From positions 1 through 45,548 of the forward strand of contig JAJEGA010000089.1 in NCBI GenBank assembly GCA_022820125.1: DNA of 45,548 nt. The letters run 5' to 3'. The translations under genes and the position numbers were made by a program. This DNA comes from Anaerolineae bacterium (GTDB taxonomy: Bacteria > Chloroflexota > Anaerolineae > Aggregatilineales > Phototrophicaceae). Positions 16,079-23,936 of this stretch are shown one piece after another (within the stretch, counting starts at the first letter, position 1; each line of letters opens with the position of its first letter). The notes below the pieces were generated by a model, which did no database searches, was not told the origin of the DNA, and saw nothing but the letters and a program-made list of their open reading frames with translations.

Positions 16079-17256
16079 TGGCGCGGCACTATGATGTGAT
16101 CGTGGTCGGCTTGGGGGCAATGGGTTCGGCGGCGCTCTATCAGGCGAGCCGCAGTGGCGCCAATATACTCGGCATCGATCGCTACCAGCCGCCGCATACG
16201 CTGGGCTCCAGCCACGGCGACACGCGCATCACGCGAGCCGCTATTGGCGAAGGCGAATGCTATGTGCCGCTGGTTCAGCGTTCGGGCGAGATCTGGCGCG
16301 AGCTGGAATCGGCCAGCGGGTCGACGCTCTTTCATCGCAGCGGCGGCCTCATCATCGCGCCGCCCAGCTCAAACGCGACTTTTCACGGAGAAGGCGACTT
16401 TGTCGAAGCATCGGCGCGCGTGGCGACACGGCACGGCATCGCGCACGAAATCATCGACGCTGAGGAAATCAAGCGGCGTCATCCACTGCTTAAACCGCGT
16501 GAAATCGACCGCGCCTATTACGAGCCGGGCGCCGGCGTGCTGCGGCCCGAGCGCTGCATATCAACCCAGCTCGAGCAAGCGCGTCAAGCCGGCGCGACCA
16601 TCCAAACCGGCGAAAAGGCGACTGGCTATCAAGCGAGCGCCGAGGGCGTGACGGTGACCACCGAGCGCGGCGCATATTATGCGGACAAGCTGATTTTGTC
16701 CGCCGGCGCCTGGATGGGCGATCTGGCGCCGGAAGCTTATCGCGCCGGTCTGCGCGTCTGCCGCCAGGTGATTTATTGGTTCGAGGCTGACGACATCGGC
16801 TTATTCGATCCGGAGGTCTTTCCCTGGGTGATATGGATCGGCGATACGCTGGAGGACTTCTGGAGCAGCTTCCCGGCGCCGCGCGATGGCTTGAGCGGCG
16901 TCAAACTGGTAACGGAGCAATACCATACGACAACGCGCCCCGACGAGGTCAGCCGCGAGGTCACTGCCGAAGAACGCGATGATATGTATTATCGGCTGAC
17001 GCGACCGCGCATCGACGGCTTGCGCGATAAGCTGATCCGCGCCGAAGTCTGCATGTACACGGTCACGCCTGATGAACATTTCGTCATTGATTTTCATCCG
17101 GAATCGGAGCGCGTGATCATTGCTTCGCCCTGTTCCGGGCACGGCTTCAAGCACTCGGCGGCGGTCGGAGAGACCTTGGCGCAGTTGGCGCTGGATGGCG
17201 AGACCGAGTTTGATATTTCATCGTTTGGTCTCGCTCGTTTGATCTCACCGCACTAG
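16078..17256 (+). CDS. Monomeric sarcosine oxidase / N-methyl amino acid oxidase-like FAD enzyme
   Basis: This 392-residue enzyme of the DAO superfamily oxidises N-methyl amino acids, making formaldehyde and H2O2. DVIVVGLGAMGSAALY (about 6-21) is the FAD-binding motif, followed by GSSHGDTRITR. Cys325 in VCMYTVTPDEHFVID lies where monomeric sarcosine oxidase attaches FAD covalently. SGHGFKHSAAVGE near the C-terminus is also typical. AAGGAG lies 11 bases upstream and the start overlaps the hyuB stop. N-methylhydantoin opening gives N-carbamoylsarcosine, then sarcosine, so sarcosine is the likely substrate. N-methyltryptophan oxidase is the alternative. No N-carbamoylsarcosine amidase gene is present in the window. 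Confidence 0.88.
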   Translation: MARHYDVIVVGLGAMGSAALYQASRSGANILGIDRYQPPHTLGSSHGDTRITRAAIGEGECYVPLVQRSGEIWRELESASGSTLFHRSGGLIIAPPSSNATFHGEGDFVEASARVATRHGIAHEIIDAEEIKRRHPLLKPREIDRAYYEPGAGVLRPERCISTQLEQARQAGATIQTGEKATGYQASAEGVTVTTERGAYYADKLILSAGAWMGDLAPEAYRAGLRVCRQVIYWFEADDIGLFDPEVFPWVIWIGDTLEDFWSSFPAPRDGLSGVKLVTEQYHTTTRPDEVSREVTAEERDDMYYRLTRPRIDGLRDKLIRAEVCMYTVTPDEHFVIDFHPESERVIIASPCSGHGFKHSAAVGETLAQLALDGETEFDISSFGLARLISPH

Positions 17257-17262
17257 CGATCC

Positions 17263-17290
17263 TGTAGGGGCTGCCCATTGGGTCGCCCGC
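17263..17290 (+). repeat. Dispersed palindromic intergenic repeat
   Basis: TGTAGGGGCTGCCCATTGG followed by GTCGCCCGC, identical in core to unit 2 of the array at 10706. It sits between the oxidase stop and the SDR start. Confidence 0.75.
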
Positions 17291-17317
17291 ATACCAGACT
17301 GATTGGGGGGAAAAACA

Positions 17318-18112
17318 ATGCGACTTTCAGGCAAAACCGCAATCGTCACCGGCGGCGCGAACGGCATCGGCGCGGGCTGCGTCCGGCGCTTGGCGGATGA
17401 AGGCGCGAATGTCGTCATCGCCGATATCGATGACGCCGCTGGCGAGGCGCTCGCCGCCGACTTGGGCGCGACCGTTATCTATGCGCGCGCCGATGTCTCC
17501 CAGCGCGCATCGGTTGAGGCGCTCTTTGACGAGGCAATCACAGCCTTCGGCGCTGTGGATATCCTGGTCAACAATGCCGCCTTCGTGCACAAGCCCGGCG
17601 TCATCGCCAACTTCCTCGAATACAGCGATGAAGCCTGGCGCAAGACGCTCGCCATCAATCTGACTGGTATGTTCTATTGCTCGCAGTCCGCCGCCCGTCT
17701 GATGGCGAAACGGGGGCAGGGCGGCGTCATTATCAATATGAGCAGCGGCGGCGCCTCGCGCGCGCATCGCCACATGTTCGGCTACGACGCCAGCAAGGGC
17801 GGCATTGAGGCGGCTACGCGGGCGATGGCGCTCGATCTGGCGAGCTTGAACATTAGGGTGAACGCGGTTGTGCCGGGCAGCACCCGCGTCGATCATGGCA
17901 CGTCGGTCGGCGATTCGCCGATCGCGCCATCAGCCGTCATCCCGCTGCCGCGCCAGGGCAGGCCGGACGATATTGCCGCGGCGGTCGCTTTCCTCGCATC
18001 GGATGACGCCGCCTACATAACGGGCGCGCGCATCGTGGTCGACGGCGGTATGGACGCCCAGCTGCGCAGCCCTGCGGTGGATTACAGCTACGATTACAGC
18101 GAGCATCTGTAA
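17318..18112 (+). CDS. SDR family oxidoreductase
   Basis: The ATG at 17318 (MRLSGKTAIVTGG) is preferred over a TTG five codons earlier and gives 264 residues, the classical SDR length. TGGANGIGAG (11-20) binds NAD(P), NNAA is at about 86-89, and the catalytic Tyr156 and Lys160 are in GYDASKGG with Ser in NMSSGG. The C-terminal ITGARIVVDGG is usual. It probably oxidises or reduces an alcohol or keto group of a small metabolite. It follows the oxidase gene after 61 bases with a repeat between, so it may be the last gene of the hyu operon. Substrate unknown. Confidence 0.9.
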   Translation: MRLSGKTAIVTGGANGIGAGCVRRLADEGANVVIADIDDAAGEALAADLGATVIYARADVSQRASVEALFDEAITAFGAVDILVNNAAFVHKPGVIANFLEYSDEAWRKTLAINLTGMFYCSQSAARLMAKRGQGGVIINMSSGGASRAHRHMFGYDASKGGIEAATRAMALDLASLNIRVNAVVPGSTRVDHGTSVGDSPIAPSAVIPLPRQGRPDDIAAAVAFLASDDAAYITGARIVVDGGMDAQLRSPAVDYSYDYSEHL

Positions 18113-18815
18113 CGGCGACTGTCGGTCAATGTCGGCAGCCCGTGGCGCCGGGCGCTGTCTACGTGCCCTGCGCGATTTGCGCGACCCTGCGAGTCGCCCG
18201 CCAAACTAAAAACTGTAGCGGTGATACCCGGGTCGCTCGCTGCCCGCTCCAACTTTCATCTCAAAATCTCATTTTCCAACCGAGACGCTATAGTCGCCCT
18301 GTGCTCGACGCCTGATGCTAGGCTCGAAACAGCGACTGAACCAGGGACCGAAGCCATGTTCGCCAGTTCAACATATCTGCGGAAATCTCTTTTTTGCCCG
18401 CAAACGCAAAAACCCTTGTTTATCGCTCGCAAACGCTTGAGGACCCTGCAATTCGTCTTTATGACTATGCTGTATTCGGTTGCGGAAAACGCGCATTGGC
18501 ACAAATCTTTCTCTGGCCTGCCAATGCCAATCACGCGCTTATGTCTCTCGGATCCCTTGCGGACACTGCGATTCACCATTGGCACAAAGGCTGGATTCGT
18601 TGGCGCCGATCGTGCCAATCCCCATTTTCACCGCCGGCTTTGGCTGCGTATCGGCTAAAAATATCGTTGCCGACGGCCACAGATCAAAGCCGTCATCATT
18701 TCCCGCCCAAGCCCCGCCACCATTGCCTTTCAGCCTTGGCTGCCCGGGGGCGGTCCCGCAGCCGCGCCTGGCGGCGACTTATCCCCGCTTGGTTTTCGGA
18801 AAGCTTGCGAGACTT
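18113..18815. other. Non-coding block with degenerate repeats and short inverted repeats
   Basis: The first 130 bases hold worn copies of the palindromic repeat (for example 18181-18202 and 18213-18240). Open frames in 18221-18815 lack ribosome-binding sites and protein-like composition. Internal structure is visible: GCATTGGCA (18493-18501) pairs with TGCCAATGC (18519-18527), and ATTGGCAC (18578-18585) pairs with GTGCCAAT (18612-18619). ATTGGCACAAA occurs twice as a direct repeat. CTTGAGGACCCTGCAATTC and CTTGCGGACACTGCGATTC are related blocks about 120 bases apart. It could be a decayed repeat element or an unknown structured RNA. Confidence 0.5.
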
Positions 18816-20738
18816 TCACCGCCTCGGGATAACGCGCCCGGTCGCATCGCTGCGGTATCCGCTCTGCGCGCCCAGCTCGCGCTTGAAAGCCTCGCCGCGC
18901 AGCGCATCCAGCAGCGCTTCTACCGCTTCAGTCTCCAGATAGCGCTGCGGAATCGCCAAATCGAAGCGCTCCCAGGTCAACCCGATGAAGTCCAGCCCCA
19001 TCGCCTCGGCCGCCGCGCGCAAGCCCATGCCACAATCGCCGATGCCATCAGCCACAGCCGCCGCCACCGCCAGATGCGTATACTCCTCGCGCCCGTAACC
19101 GGCGATTTCAGCGGGCGATATGCGATGCTGCGCCAGGAGATGATCGAAAAGCACGCGCGTGCCCGCCCCCCGCTGCCGATTGATGAAGCGCGCGCCGCTC
19201 AGATCAGCGACGGAAGTGATGCCTTTGGGGTTGCCGGTCGGCAAGATCAAGCCCTGCTCCCGCCGGGCGAAAGTCACGAGCGCGACCGGCTCGTTCGGCA
19301 TATAGCGCTGGACATACGGGAGGTTGTAGCTCTCGGTTTGCGGGTGGAACAGGTGACAGCCGGCCAAGTGCGCTTCGCCGCGCCGCAGCGCTATCAGCCC
19401 GCCCAGCGAACCGACATTGACCGAAACGAGCCGCTGCCCGGCGGTGTGGCGGCGAAGATGGGTCGCTAGCAGATCCAGCATCGGGTCGTGGCTGCCCATG
19501 ATAAGCAGCGTGCGCTTGACGAGGGACAGAGCGCGATAGAGCGATACTTTCAGCGTTCCGCCACGGTCGACGCCCTCGTGAAAACGCGGGATATGCGCCA
19601 GCCCATCAGCCTCGACCAACGAGGTGATCACGCCGGCGCCCCGTTGCAAGGGCGTCGCCTGCAGCCGCCCGTCAATCTCCGCCAGCGCCACCCGCACATA
19701 GTCATCGTCGCCAATAGGCGATGCGATCTTTTGCGTCGAAAGGGCAGCGACAACAGCGGTTTCGGGCGCCGCCAAACCAAGCCATTGCCTGACGAGCGGG
19801 ATGATGAATAGCTCGCCAGTGAGCGTGGCGCTGACTGGATAACCGGGCACGCCAATGATTGGGATGCCCGCAGCCAAGCCGATAATCACCGGATGCCCCG
19901 GGCGCACGGCGATGCCATGCGCCAGTACCTCGCCCAAAGTGCCGATGGCGTTTGCGCTGAAATCGTGACTGCCCGCCGATGAGCCGGAGAGAATCAGGAT
20001 CAGATCCGGCTTTGAAGCGACCGCGTCGGCCAAGGCGGCGCGCAGCGCGGCTTCATCATCGGGGACGATGGCGCTTACGCTCGCCTCGCCGCCGGCGTCG
20101 CGGATCTGGCTGCTGAGTATCAAGCTGTTGTATTCGATCAACTGCCCGCGCTTGGGCTGCTGCGCGATCGGTACGAGCTCGCCGCCGGTCGGGATGATCA
20201 GGACGCGCGGTTTGCGCCGCACCGTCACCTGCTGCTGGCCGCAGCCAGCCAACGCGCCCAAATCCACCGGGCGCAGCTGATGGTTGATCTGCAAGACGGT
20301 TTCGGTCGCCACCATGTCTTCGCCCATCAAGCGCACATGCTGCCAGGGCGCGGCCGCGGCGTAGATCAGGATGGTGGACGCGTCGGCTTGATTGACATTT
20401 TCGATCATGATGACGGCATTGGTTTCTGCCGGCAGCGGATCGCCCGTGTTGACCGGAAACGCGTCCGCGCCCAAGCGCAGTGGCAGCGCCCGCGTCTCGC
20501 GCGCCGATACCGTCGCGGCCGCTGAAACCGCGTAGCCATCCATTGCCGCGCAGTGGAAATGCGGCGATGACAGCTTGGCTTGTACTGGCGCCGCTGTTAC
20601 GCGCCCAAGCGCCTCGTCGAGCGGGATGGGCTCGCCTGGCAGGGGAGAGGCTTTGCCAGCGCGCGCCAAAGCCGCTTGCAGCATCGCCCGCGCCTCGTCC
20701 AGCGGGATGTCTTCGAGATAGACGCGCCGCTTCGTCAT
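18816..20738 (-). CDS. MoeA-like protein fused to a periplasmic-binding-like domain
   Basis: This 640-residue protein starts 3 bases after the stop of the upstream moeA homologue. Residues about 1-410 are MoeA-like: HFHCAAMDGYAV, VNTGDPLPAETNAVIMIE, GEDMV, IIPTGGEL, LSGSSAGSHDF and GVPGYPVSATLTGE. MoeA inserts molybdate into adenylylated molybdopterin. Residues about 425-640 form a LysR-substrate/molybdate-binding-like domain: LLIMGSHDPMLDLLATHLRR, VGSLGGLIALRRGEAHLAGCHLFHP, FINRQRGAGTRVLFDHLL, EEYTHLAVAAAVADGIGDCGMGL. This fusion is known in Bacteria and Archaea. The added domain may bind molybdate or another oxyanion. In the segment where MoeA has SGGVSVGDYD, this copy has SGSSAGSHDF. Confidence 0.88.
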   Translation of the reverse strand: MTKRRVYLEDIPLDEARAMLQAALARAGKASPLPGEPIPLDEALGRVTAAPVQAKLSSPHFHCAAMDGYAVSAAATVSARETRALPLRLGADAFPVNTGDPLPAETNAVIMIENVNQADASTILIYAAAAPWQHVRLMGEDMVATETVLQINHQLRPVDLGALAGCGQQQVTVRRKPRVLIIPTGGELVPIAQQPKRGQLIEYNSLILSSQIRDAGGEASVSAIVPDDEAALRAALADAVASKPDLILILSGSSAGSHDFSANAIGTLGEVLAHGIAVRPGHPVIIGLAAGIPIIGVPGYPVSATLTGELFIIPLVRQWLGLAAPETAVVAALSTQKIASPIGDDDYVRVALAEIDGRLQATPLQRGAGVITSLVEADGLAHIPRFHEGVDRGGTLKVSLYRALSLVKRTLLIMGSHDPMLDLLATHLRRHTAGQRLVSVNVGSLGGLIALRRGEAHLAGCHLFHPQTESYNLPYVQRYMPNEPVALVTFARREQGLILPTGNPKGITSVADLSGARFINRQRGAGTRVLFDHLLAQHRISPAEIAGYGREEYTHLAVAAAVADGIGDCGMGLRAAAEAMGLDFIGLTWERFDLAIPQRYLETEAVEALLDALRGEAFKRELGAQSGYRSDATGRVIPRR

Positions 20739-20741
20739 GGC

Positions 20742-21980
20742 TCAGAAGAGCTGCACGTCGACGATGCTGCCCGCTTCGTAGCCGCCGGTATTCAGCGGCA
20801 CGCGCAGCAGCCCGTCGGCGGCGATCAGCGTGAAGATCAGATTGGATTTGCCAAAGACCGGTTCAGCCAAGGTCCCTCCGTCTTCGGCGCGGGACAGTTT
20901 GACCGGCAGCCAGTCCTCGCGGCCAGTGACCGAGGCGACGCGCTGCGACAGCCTGGCTTCACGCGTGGCCGGCGATTGCGGCGCTTGACCCAGGTAGCGA
21001 GCGATGAGATGCGGCAGGAGTTGCCGCGCCACCAGCAGCGCCGAGGCTGGATTGCCCGGCAGCCCGATGACCGGCTTGTTCTTGCAGACGGCGATGATGG
21101 TAGGCTTGCCCGGTTTTGTCGCCAAGCCATGCTGCAAGAGGCCCGGCGCGCCCAGCCCATTGATGACATCGCGGGTGTAATCGCGCGCCGAGACCGAACT
21201 GCCGGCGCTCAAGAGCAGGATGTCGCAGGCGGCGAAGCCGGCTTCCGCCCGCTGACGATAATCGTTGATGGCATCGGCGGCGATGCCGAGGCGCAGCGGC
21301 GCGGCGTCATGCTTTTCCGCCAGCGCGCTCAAGGTGTAGGCGTTGATGTCGCGCACCATCCCCGGCGTCAATCTTGCTTCCGGCGGCGTCAATTCGTCGC
21401 CGCAGCTAAGGATGCCAACGCGCGGTCTCGCGAGAACCGGGATTTCGCTGATGCCCACGGCGAGCAAGCCGCCGATATCCTGGGCGCGCAGCCGCTGCCC
21501 GCGCGGTAAAACCAAAGCGCCCGCGGCGATGTCCTCGCCCGCTTGGATGACGTTTTCGCCGGGCGCGGCGGCGCGCAGAATCTCGATTTCGCCTTCATCG
21601 ATGACCTGGGCCTGCTCCAGCATGACGACCGCATCGGCGCTCGCGGGAAGCATGCCGCCAGTATGGATGAGCAGCGCATCGGCGACGCCGACATCGTCCG
21701 TCGGCGCCTCGCCCATTTTCAGCTCGCCACGCAGCCGCAGAAAAGCCGGCAGCGATTGACTCGCGCCGAAGGTATCGGCGGCGCGCAGAGCATAACCATC
21801 GACCGTGCTCTTGCGGAAGGCGGGAACCTGCTCGGGCGAGCGCAAGTCGGCGGCAAGGATACGATCGAGCGCGGCCGCGGTCGACAAGGTCTCCGTGGCG
21901 GGCAGCGGCTGCCAGTGCTGGTCCAGCAGCGCCAAGGCATCGTCTACCGGAATAACTTGGAAGAACTCGGGCGAGGGCAT
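20742..21980 (-). CDS. moeA: Molybdopterin molybdenumtransferase
   Basis: This 412-residue MoeA/Geph-type enzyme carries out the last common step of molybdenum cofactor synthesis, ligating molybdate to molybdopterin with loss of AMP. Visible segments are FRKSTVDGYALR, HTGGMLPASADAVVMLEQ, QAGEDIAAGALVLPRG, ILSCGDELTPPE, LSAGSSVSARDYT, KPGKPT and GLPGNPASALLVARQLL. Length is normal. It is the first of two adjacent moeA homologues and supports the formate dehydrogenase genes upstream. The stop is 3 bases before the ATG of the MoeA-PBP fusion. A possible promoter and a 12-bp palindrome lie upstream. Confidence 0.92.
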   Translation of the reverse strand: MPSPEFFQVIPVDDALALLDQHWQPLPATETLSTAAALDRILAADLRSPEQVPAFRKSTVDGYALRAADTFGASQSLPAFLRLRGELKMGEAPTDDVGVADALLIHTGGMLPASADAVVMLEQAQVIDEGEIEILRAAAPGENVIQAGEDIAAGALVLPRGQRLRAQDIGGLLAVGISEIPVLARPRVGILSCGDELTPPEARLTPGMVRDINAYTLSALAEKHDAAPLRLGIAADAINDYRQRAEAGFAACDILLLSAGSSVSARDYTRDVINGLGAPGLLQHGLATKPGKPTIIAVCKNKPVIGLPGNPASALLVARQLLPHLIARYLGQAPQSPATREARLSQRVASVTGREDWLPVKLSRAEDGGTLAEPVFGKSNLIFTLIAADGLLRVPLNTGGYEAGSIVDVQLF

Positions 21981-21992
21981 TTCGTCCTGATC

Positions 21993-22004
21993 TCAACGTT
22001 GAGC
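21993..22004. promoter_or_regulatory. 12-bp perfect palindrome in the moeA leader
   Basis: CTCAACGTTGAG is a perfect palindrome located 13 bases upstream of the moeA ATG and downstream of the putative -10 element. It could be an operator or a small leader hairpin. No known molybdate regulator site (ModE type) is recognised in it. Confidence 0.35.
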
Positions 22005-22017
22005 AATAGCAGAAAAA

Positions 22018-22044
22018 GTTTACCACAGCCGTACGCAAGTCAAG
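22018..22044 (-). promoter_or_regulatory. Possible promoter for the two moeA genes
   Basis: On the minus strand TTGACT (22044-22039) and TAAACT (22023-22018) lie 15 bases apart, about 40 bases upstream of the moeA start. The spacer is shorter than ideal. Confidence 0.4.
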
Positions 22045-22086
22045 ACATGGCTCACACAAAATGACGAACCTGAGGAAAAAAGTATC

Positions 22087-22354
22087 TGTAGGGGCGAGCC
22101 ATTGGGTCGCCCGTCCATGCAGTAGCGCGAGGTTTAGGGCGAGACAAGTCTCGCCCCTACAAATATCGCTATGATAGCAGATGGAATTTGGCAGGTTCAT
22201 TAAATTAGAGATCGCAGAGAGCACAGAAGTAAACGCAAGTAAGCAATGCGAAAAAGGGGGATGCTAATCTGATCCGAGATCTGTAGGGGCGAGACTTGTC
22301 TCGCCCACTATGTCGCCATTGTACATGTGGGCGACTCAAGAGTCGCTCCTACGA
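22087..22354. repeat. Cluster of four palindromic repeat copies
   Basis: The gap 21981-22435 between fdhD and moeA contains four copies: plus at 22087-22113, minus at 22134-22162, plus at 22282-22307 and minus at 22328-22354. Each keeps the TGTAGGGGCGA/TCGCCC flanks with a different paired core. No gene was seen in the rest of the gap. Confidence 0.8.
22138..22306. repeat. 169-bp segment with perfect 25-bp terminal inverted repeats
   Basis: The minus copy at 22138-22162 and the plus copy at 22282-22306 are exact reverse complements over 25 bases, with outer ends reading GGGCGAGACAAG on the left and CTTGTCTCGCCC on the right. The 119 bases between are AT-rich relative to their surroundings and include a GCAGAGAGCACAGAAG stretch resembling the motif at position 50. 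This has MITE-like geometry, but no target-site duplication was identified. Confidence 0.5.
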
Positions 22355-22435
22355 CGTTCCTTCATTATGTTGCATTACTTTATTGGACTTACTGAGATTG
22401 TCGAGCAATTGTCGCTGAGCACAGGATTGCAGCAA

Positions 22436-23236
22436 CTAATCCAGCCCCAGGCGCCAGCCATTGGTGTAGACGCGCATGCCGCCGCTGCGCACATAGCCGG
22501 CGACGCAGATCTTCCAAGCCTGCGCCAGCTCCACCGTGACGCTCGTCGGCGCTGTGCGGCTCGCCACGATCGGAACCCCCATGCGCCGCGCCTTGCCAAT
22601 CATCTCCGAGCTGATGCGCCCGCTCGTCAGCAGGATTCGGTCGCGCGTTTCGATTTGTTGCAGCAGCGCTTGCCCGGCCGCCTTGTCGACCGCGTTGTGC
22701 CGCCCGACATCTTCCGCGCTGGCCAGCAGCCCGCTCTCAGCGGCGAGCACAGCCGTATGCACGCCGCGCACCGCATTGTACAAACGCGCCGCGCCCTGTA
22801 GCTGGCGCATCAAGCGCAAGATGATCGCCGGCTTGGTTCGGTAAGACGAATCAAGCGCGGGAAACGCTTTGGACAACTCCTGCCCGGTTACGCCGCCGCC
22901 GCAGCCTGTCGTCAGGATCATGCGCCGCGGGAGCTTGGCGTCGTCCCGCGTCAAGATCACATCGGCGACGGCATTGGTCCGGTTGAGTTGCAGCAGGGCG
23001 ATTTCGTCAGCGGATTCGATTACAGCCTCGTTGTAGAGGAAACCGACCGTCAGCGCTTCCAACTGCAGCGGACTGCACATCATCGTCGCGAGCGATTCGC
23101 CATTGACGTAGATCGATAGCAGCTGCTCATCAATGACGCCGCCGTCTACCTCGCTGACCTGGTCGCCTTCCACAAGTTTGTAGGTGAAGGGCAGCGCGCC
23201 GACGAGCGTTTGGTAAACCTTACTCGCCATCGCCAT
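22436..23236 (-). CDS. fdhD: Formate dehydrogenase accessory sulfurtransferase
   Basis: This 266-residue FdhD protein passes sulfur from a cysteine desulfurase to the molybdenum cofactor of formate dehydrogenase. Conserved segments are EQLLSIYVNGESLATMMCSPLQLEALTVGFLYNE, TTGCGGG, SAEDVGRHNAVDK, LLTSGRISSEM and VPIVASRTAPT. The catalytic loop reads CGGG where the E. coli protein has a CxxC pair, so only the first cysteine is present. The ATG at 23236 overlaps the end of the Fe-S subunit gene by 17 bases; an ATG two codons later is also possible. Overlap and strand place it in the formate dehydrogenase operon. Confidence 0.92.
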   Translation of the reverse strand: MAMASKVYQTLVGALPFTYKLVEGDQVSEVDGGVIDEQLLSIYVNGESLATMMCSPLQLEALTVGFLYNEAVIESADEIALLQLNRTNAVADVILTRDDAKLPRRMILTTGCGGGVTGQELSKAFPALDSSYRTKPAIILRLMRQLQGAARLYNAVRGVHTAVLAAESGLLASAEDVGRHNAVDKAAGQALLQQIETRDRILLTSGRISSEMIGKARRMGVPIVASRTAPTSVTVELAQAWKICVAGYVRSGGMRVYTNGWRLGLD

Positions 23237-23936
23237 TTTCTGGTCTGCGCTTTCGTTCGCGCCGCGTCATTTGGCGCATCTCGTCGGCGCCCCAGCCTTG
23301 CTCCATGCCCCATTGCACTTTCGGCTTGAGCGCGCCGGTGGGGCAGACGCCGATGCACTGTCCGCAGAAGACGCAGGGCGATTCTGTCATGGTGATGTCG
23401 AAAGCGGTGGCGACCGAGGTTTCGTGCCCGCGGTTCTTCAGCGTCAAGGCGAAGGTGAATTGCGCGTCTTCGGCGCAGACCTGCACGCAGCGCCAGCACA
23501 AAACGCATTGCTCATAATCGCGCACATAAAAAGGATTGTCATCAATTAACGTATGTTCACGTAAATGCGCGTCGGGGAAGCGCGCTTCATCAGCGGCGTA
23601 CTCTTCCATCATCGCCTGGATCTCGGGCGCCTCATTCAAATTGACCGAGGCGTTCAGCATTTCGAGGATGGTCCGCCGGCTGCGCTCGACCCGTTCGTTG
23701 CGTGTTTGCACCTTGGAATCGGCTTGGCATTCGGCGACGCAAGCCGGTTGCAAGACGCGCCCCTCATCGACATCCACAACGCAGATGCGGCACAAGCCGT
23801 TGGGCGAGGTCGCTTCGTGATAGCAGATGACGGGGATGTCCACGCCGGCGGCGGCTGCGGCGTCAAGCAAGGTGGCGCCTTTCGCGATTTCGATTTGCTC
23901 GCCGTCCAGTGTCAGCTTGGTGGTGTCATCCGTCAT
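23220..23936 (-). CDS. Fe-S electron-transfer subunit of NAD-linked formate dehydrogenase (NuoG N-terminal type)
   Basis: This 238-residue protein has a [2Fe-2S] ferredoxin domain (Cys38, Cys49, Cys52, Cys66) followed by two [4Fe-4S] sites of ferredoxin type (Cys144, 147, 150, 154 and Cys188, 191, 194, 198). In many formate dehydrogenases and in NuoG this module is the N-terminus of the catalytic subunit. Here it is a separate polypeptide. The His-Cys3 cluster motif usual after the [2Fe-2S] domain is not seen; the region around residues 85-120 is helical and Cys-free. The likely role is to pass electrons between FdhA and the NuoEF-type subunit. Its ATG lies inside the last codons of the DUF262-HNH gene (11-base overlap). 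Confidence 0.88.
   Translation of the reverse strand: MTDDTTKLTLDGEQIEIAKGATLLDAAAAAGVDIPVICYHEATSPNGLCRICVVDVDEGRVLQPACVAECQADSKVQTRNERVERSRRTILEMLNASVNLNEAPEIQAMMEEYAADEARFPDAHLREHTLIDDNPFYVRDYEQCVLCWRCVQVCAEDAQFTFALTLKNRGHETSVATAFDITMTESPCVFCGQCIGVCPTGALKPKVQWGMEQGWGADEMRQMTRRERKRRPENGDGE

Noticed and set aside
18221..19469. Two overlapping plus frames in and beyond the 18.1-18.8 kb block
   Set aside because: They look unlike proteins, and the second runs antisense into the MoeA-PBP gene. Kept as non-coding.
21981..22435. Molybdenum-cofactor riboswitch upstream of moeA
   Set aside because: I could not recognise the conserved Moco motif. The region is explained by palindromic repeats, a possible promoter and a 12-bp palindrome.
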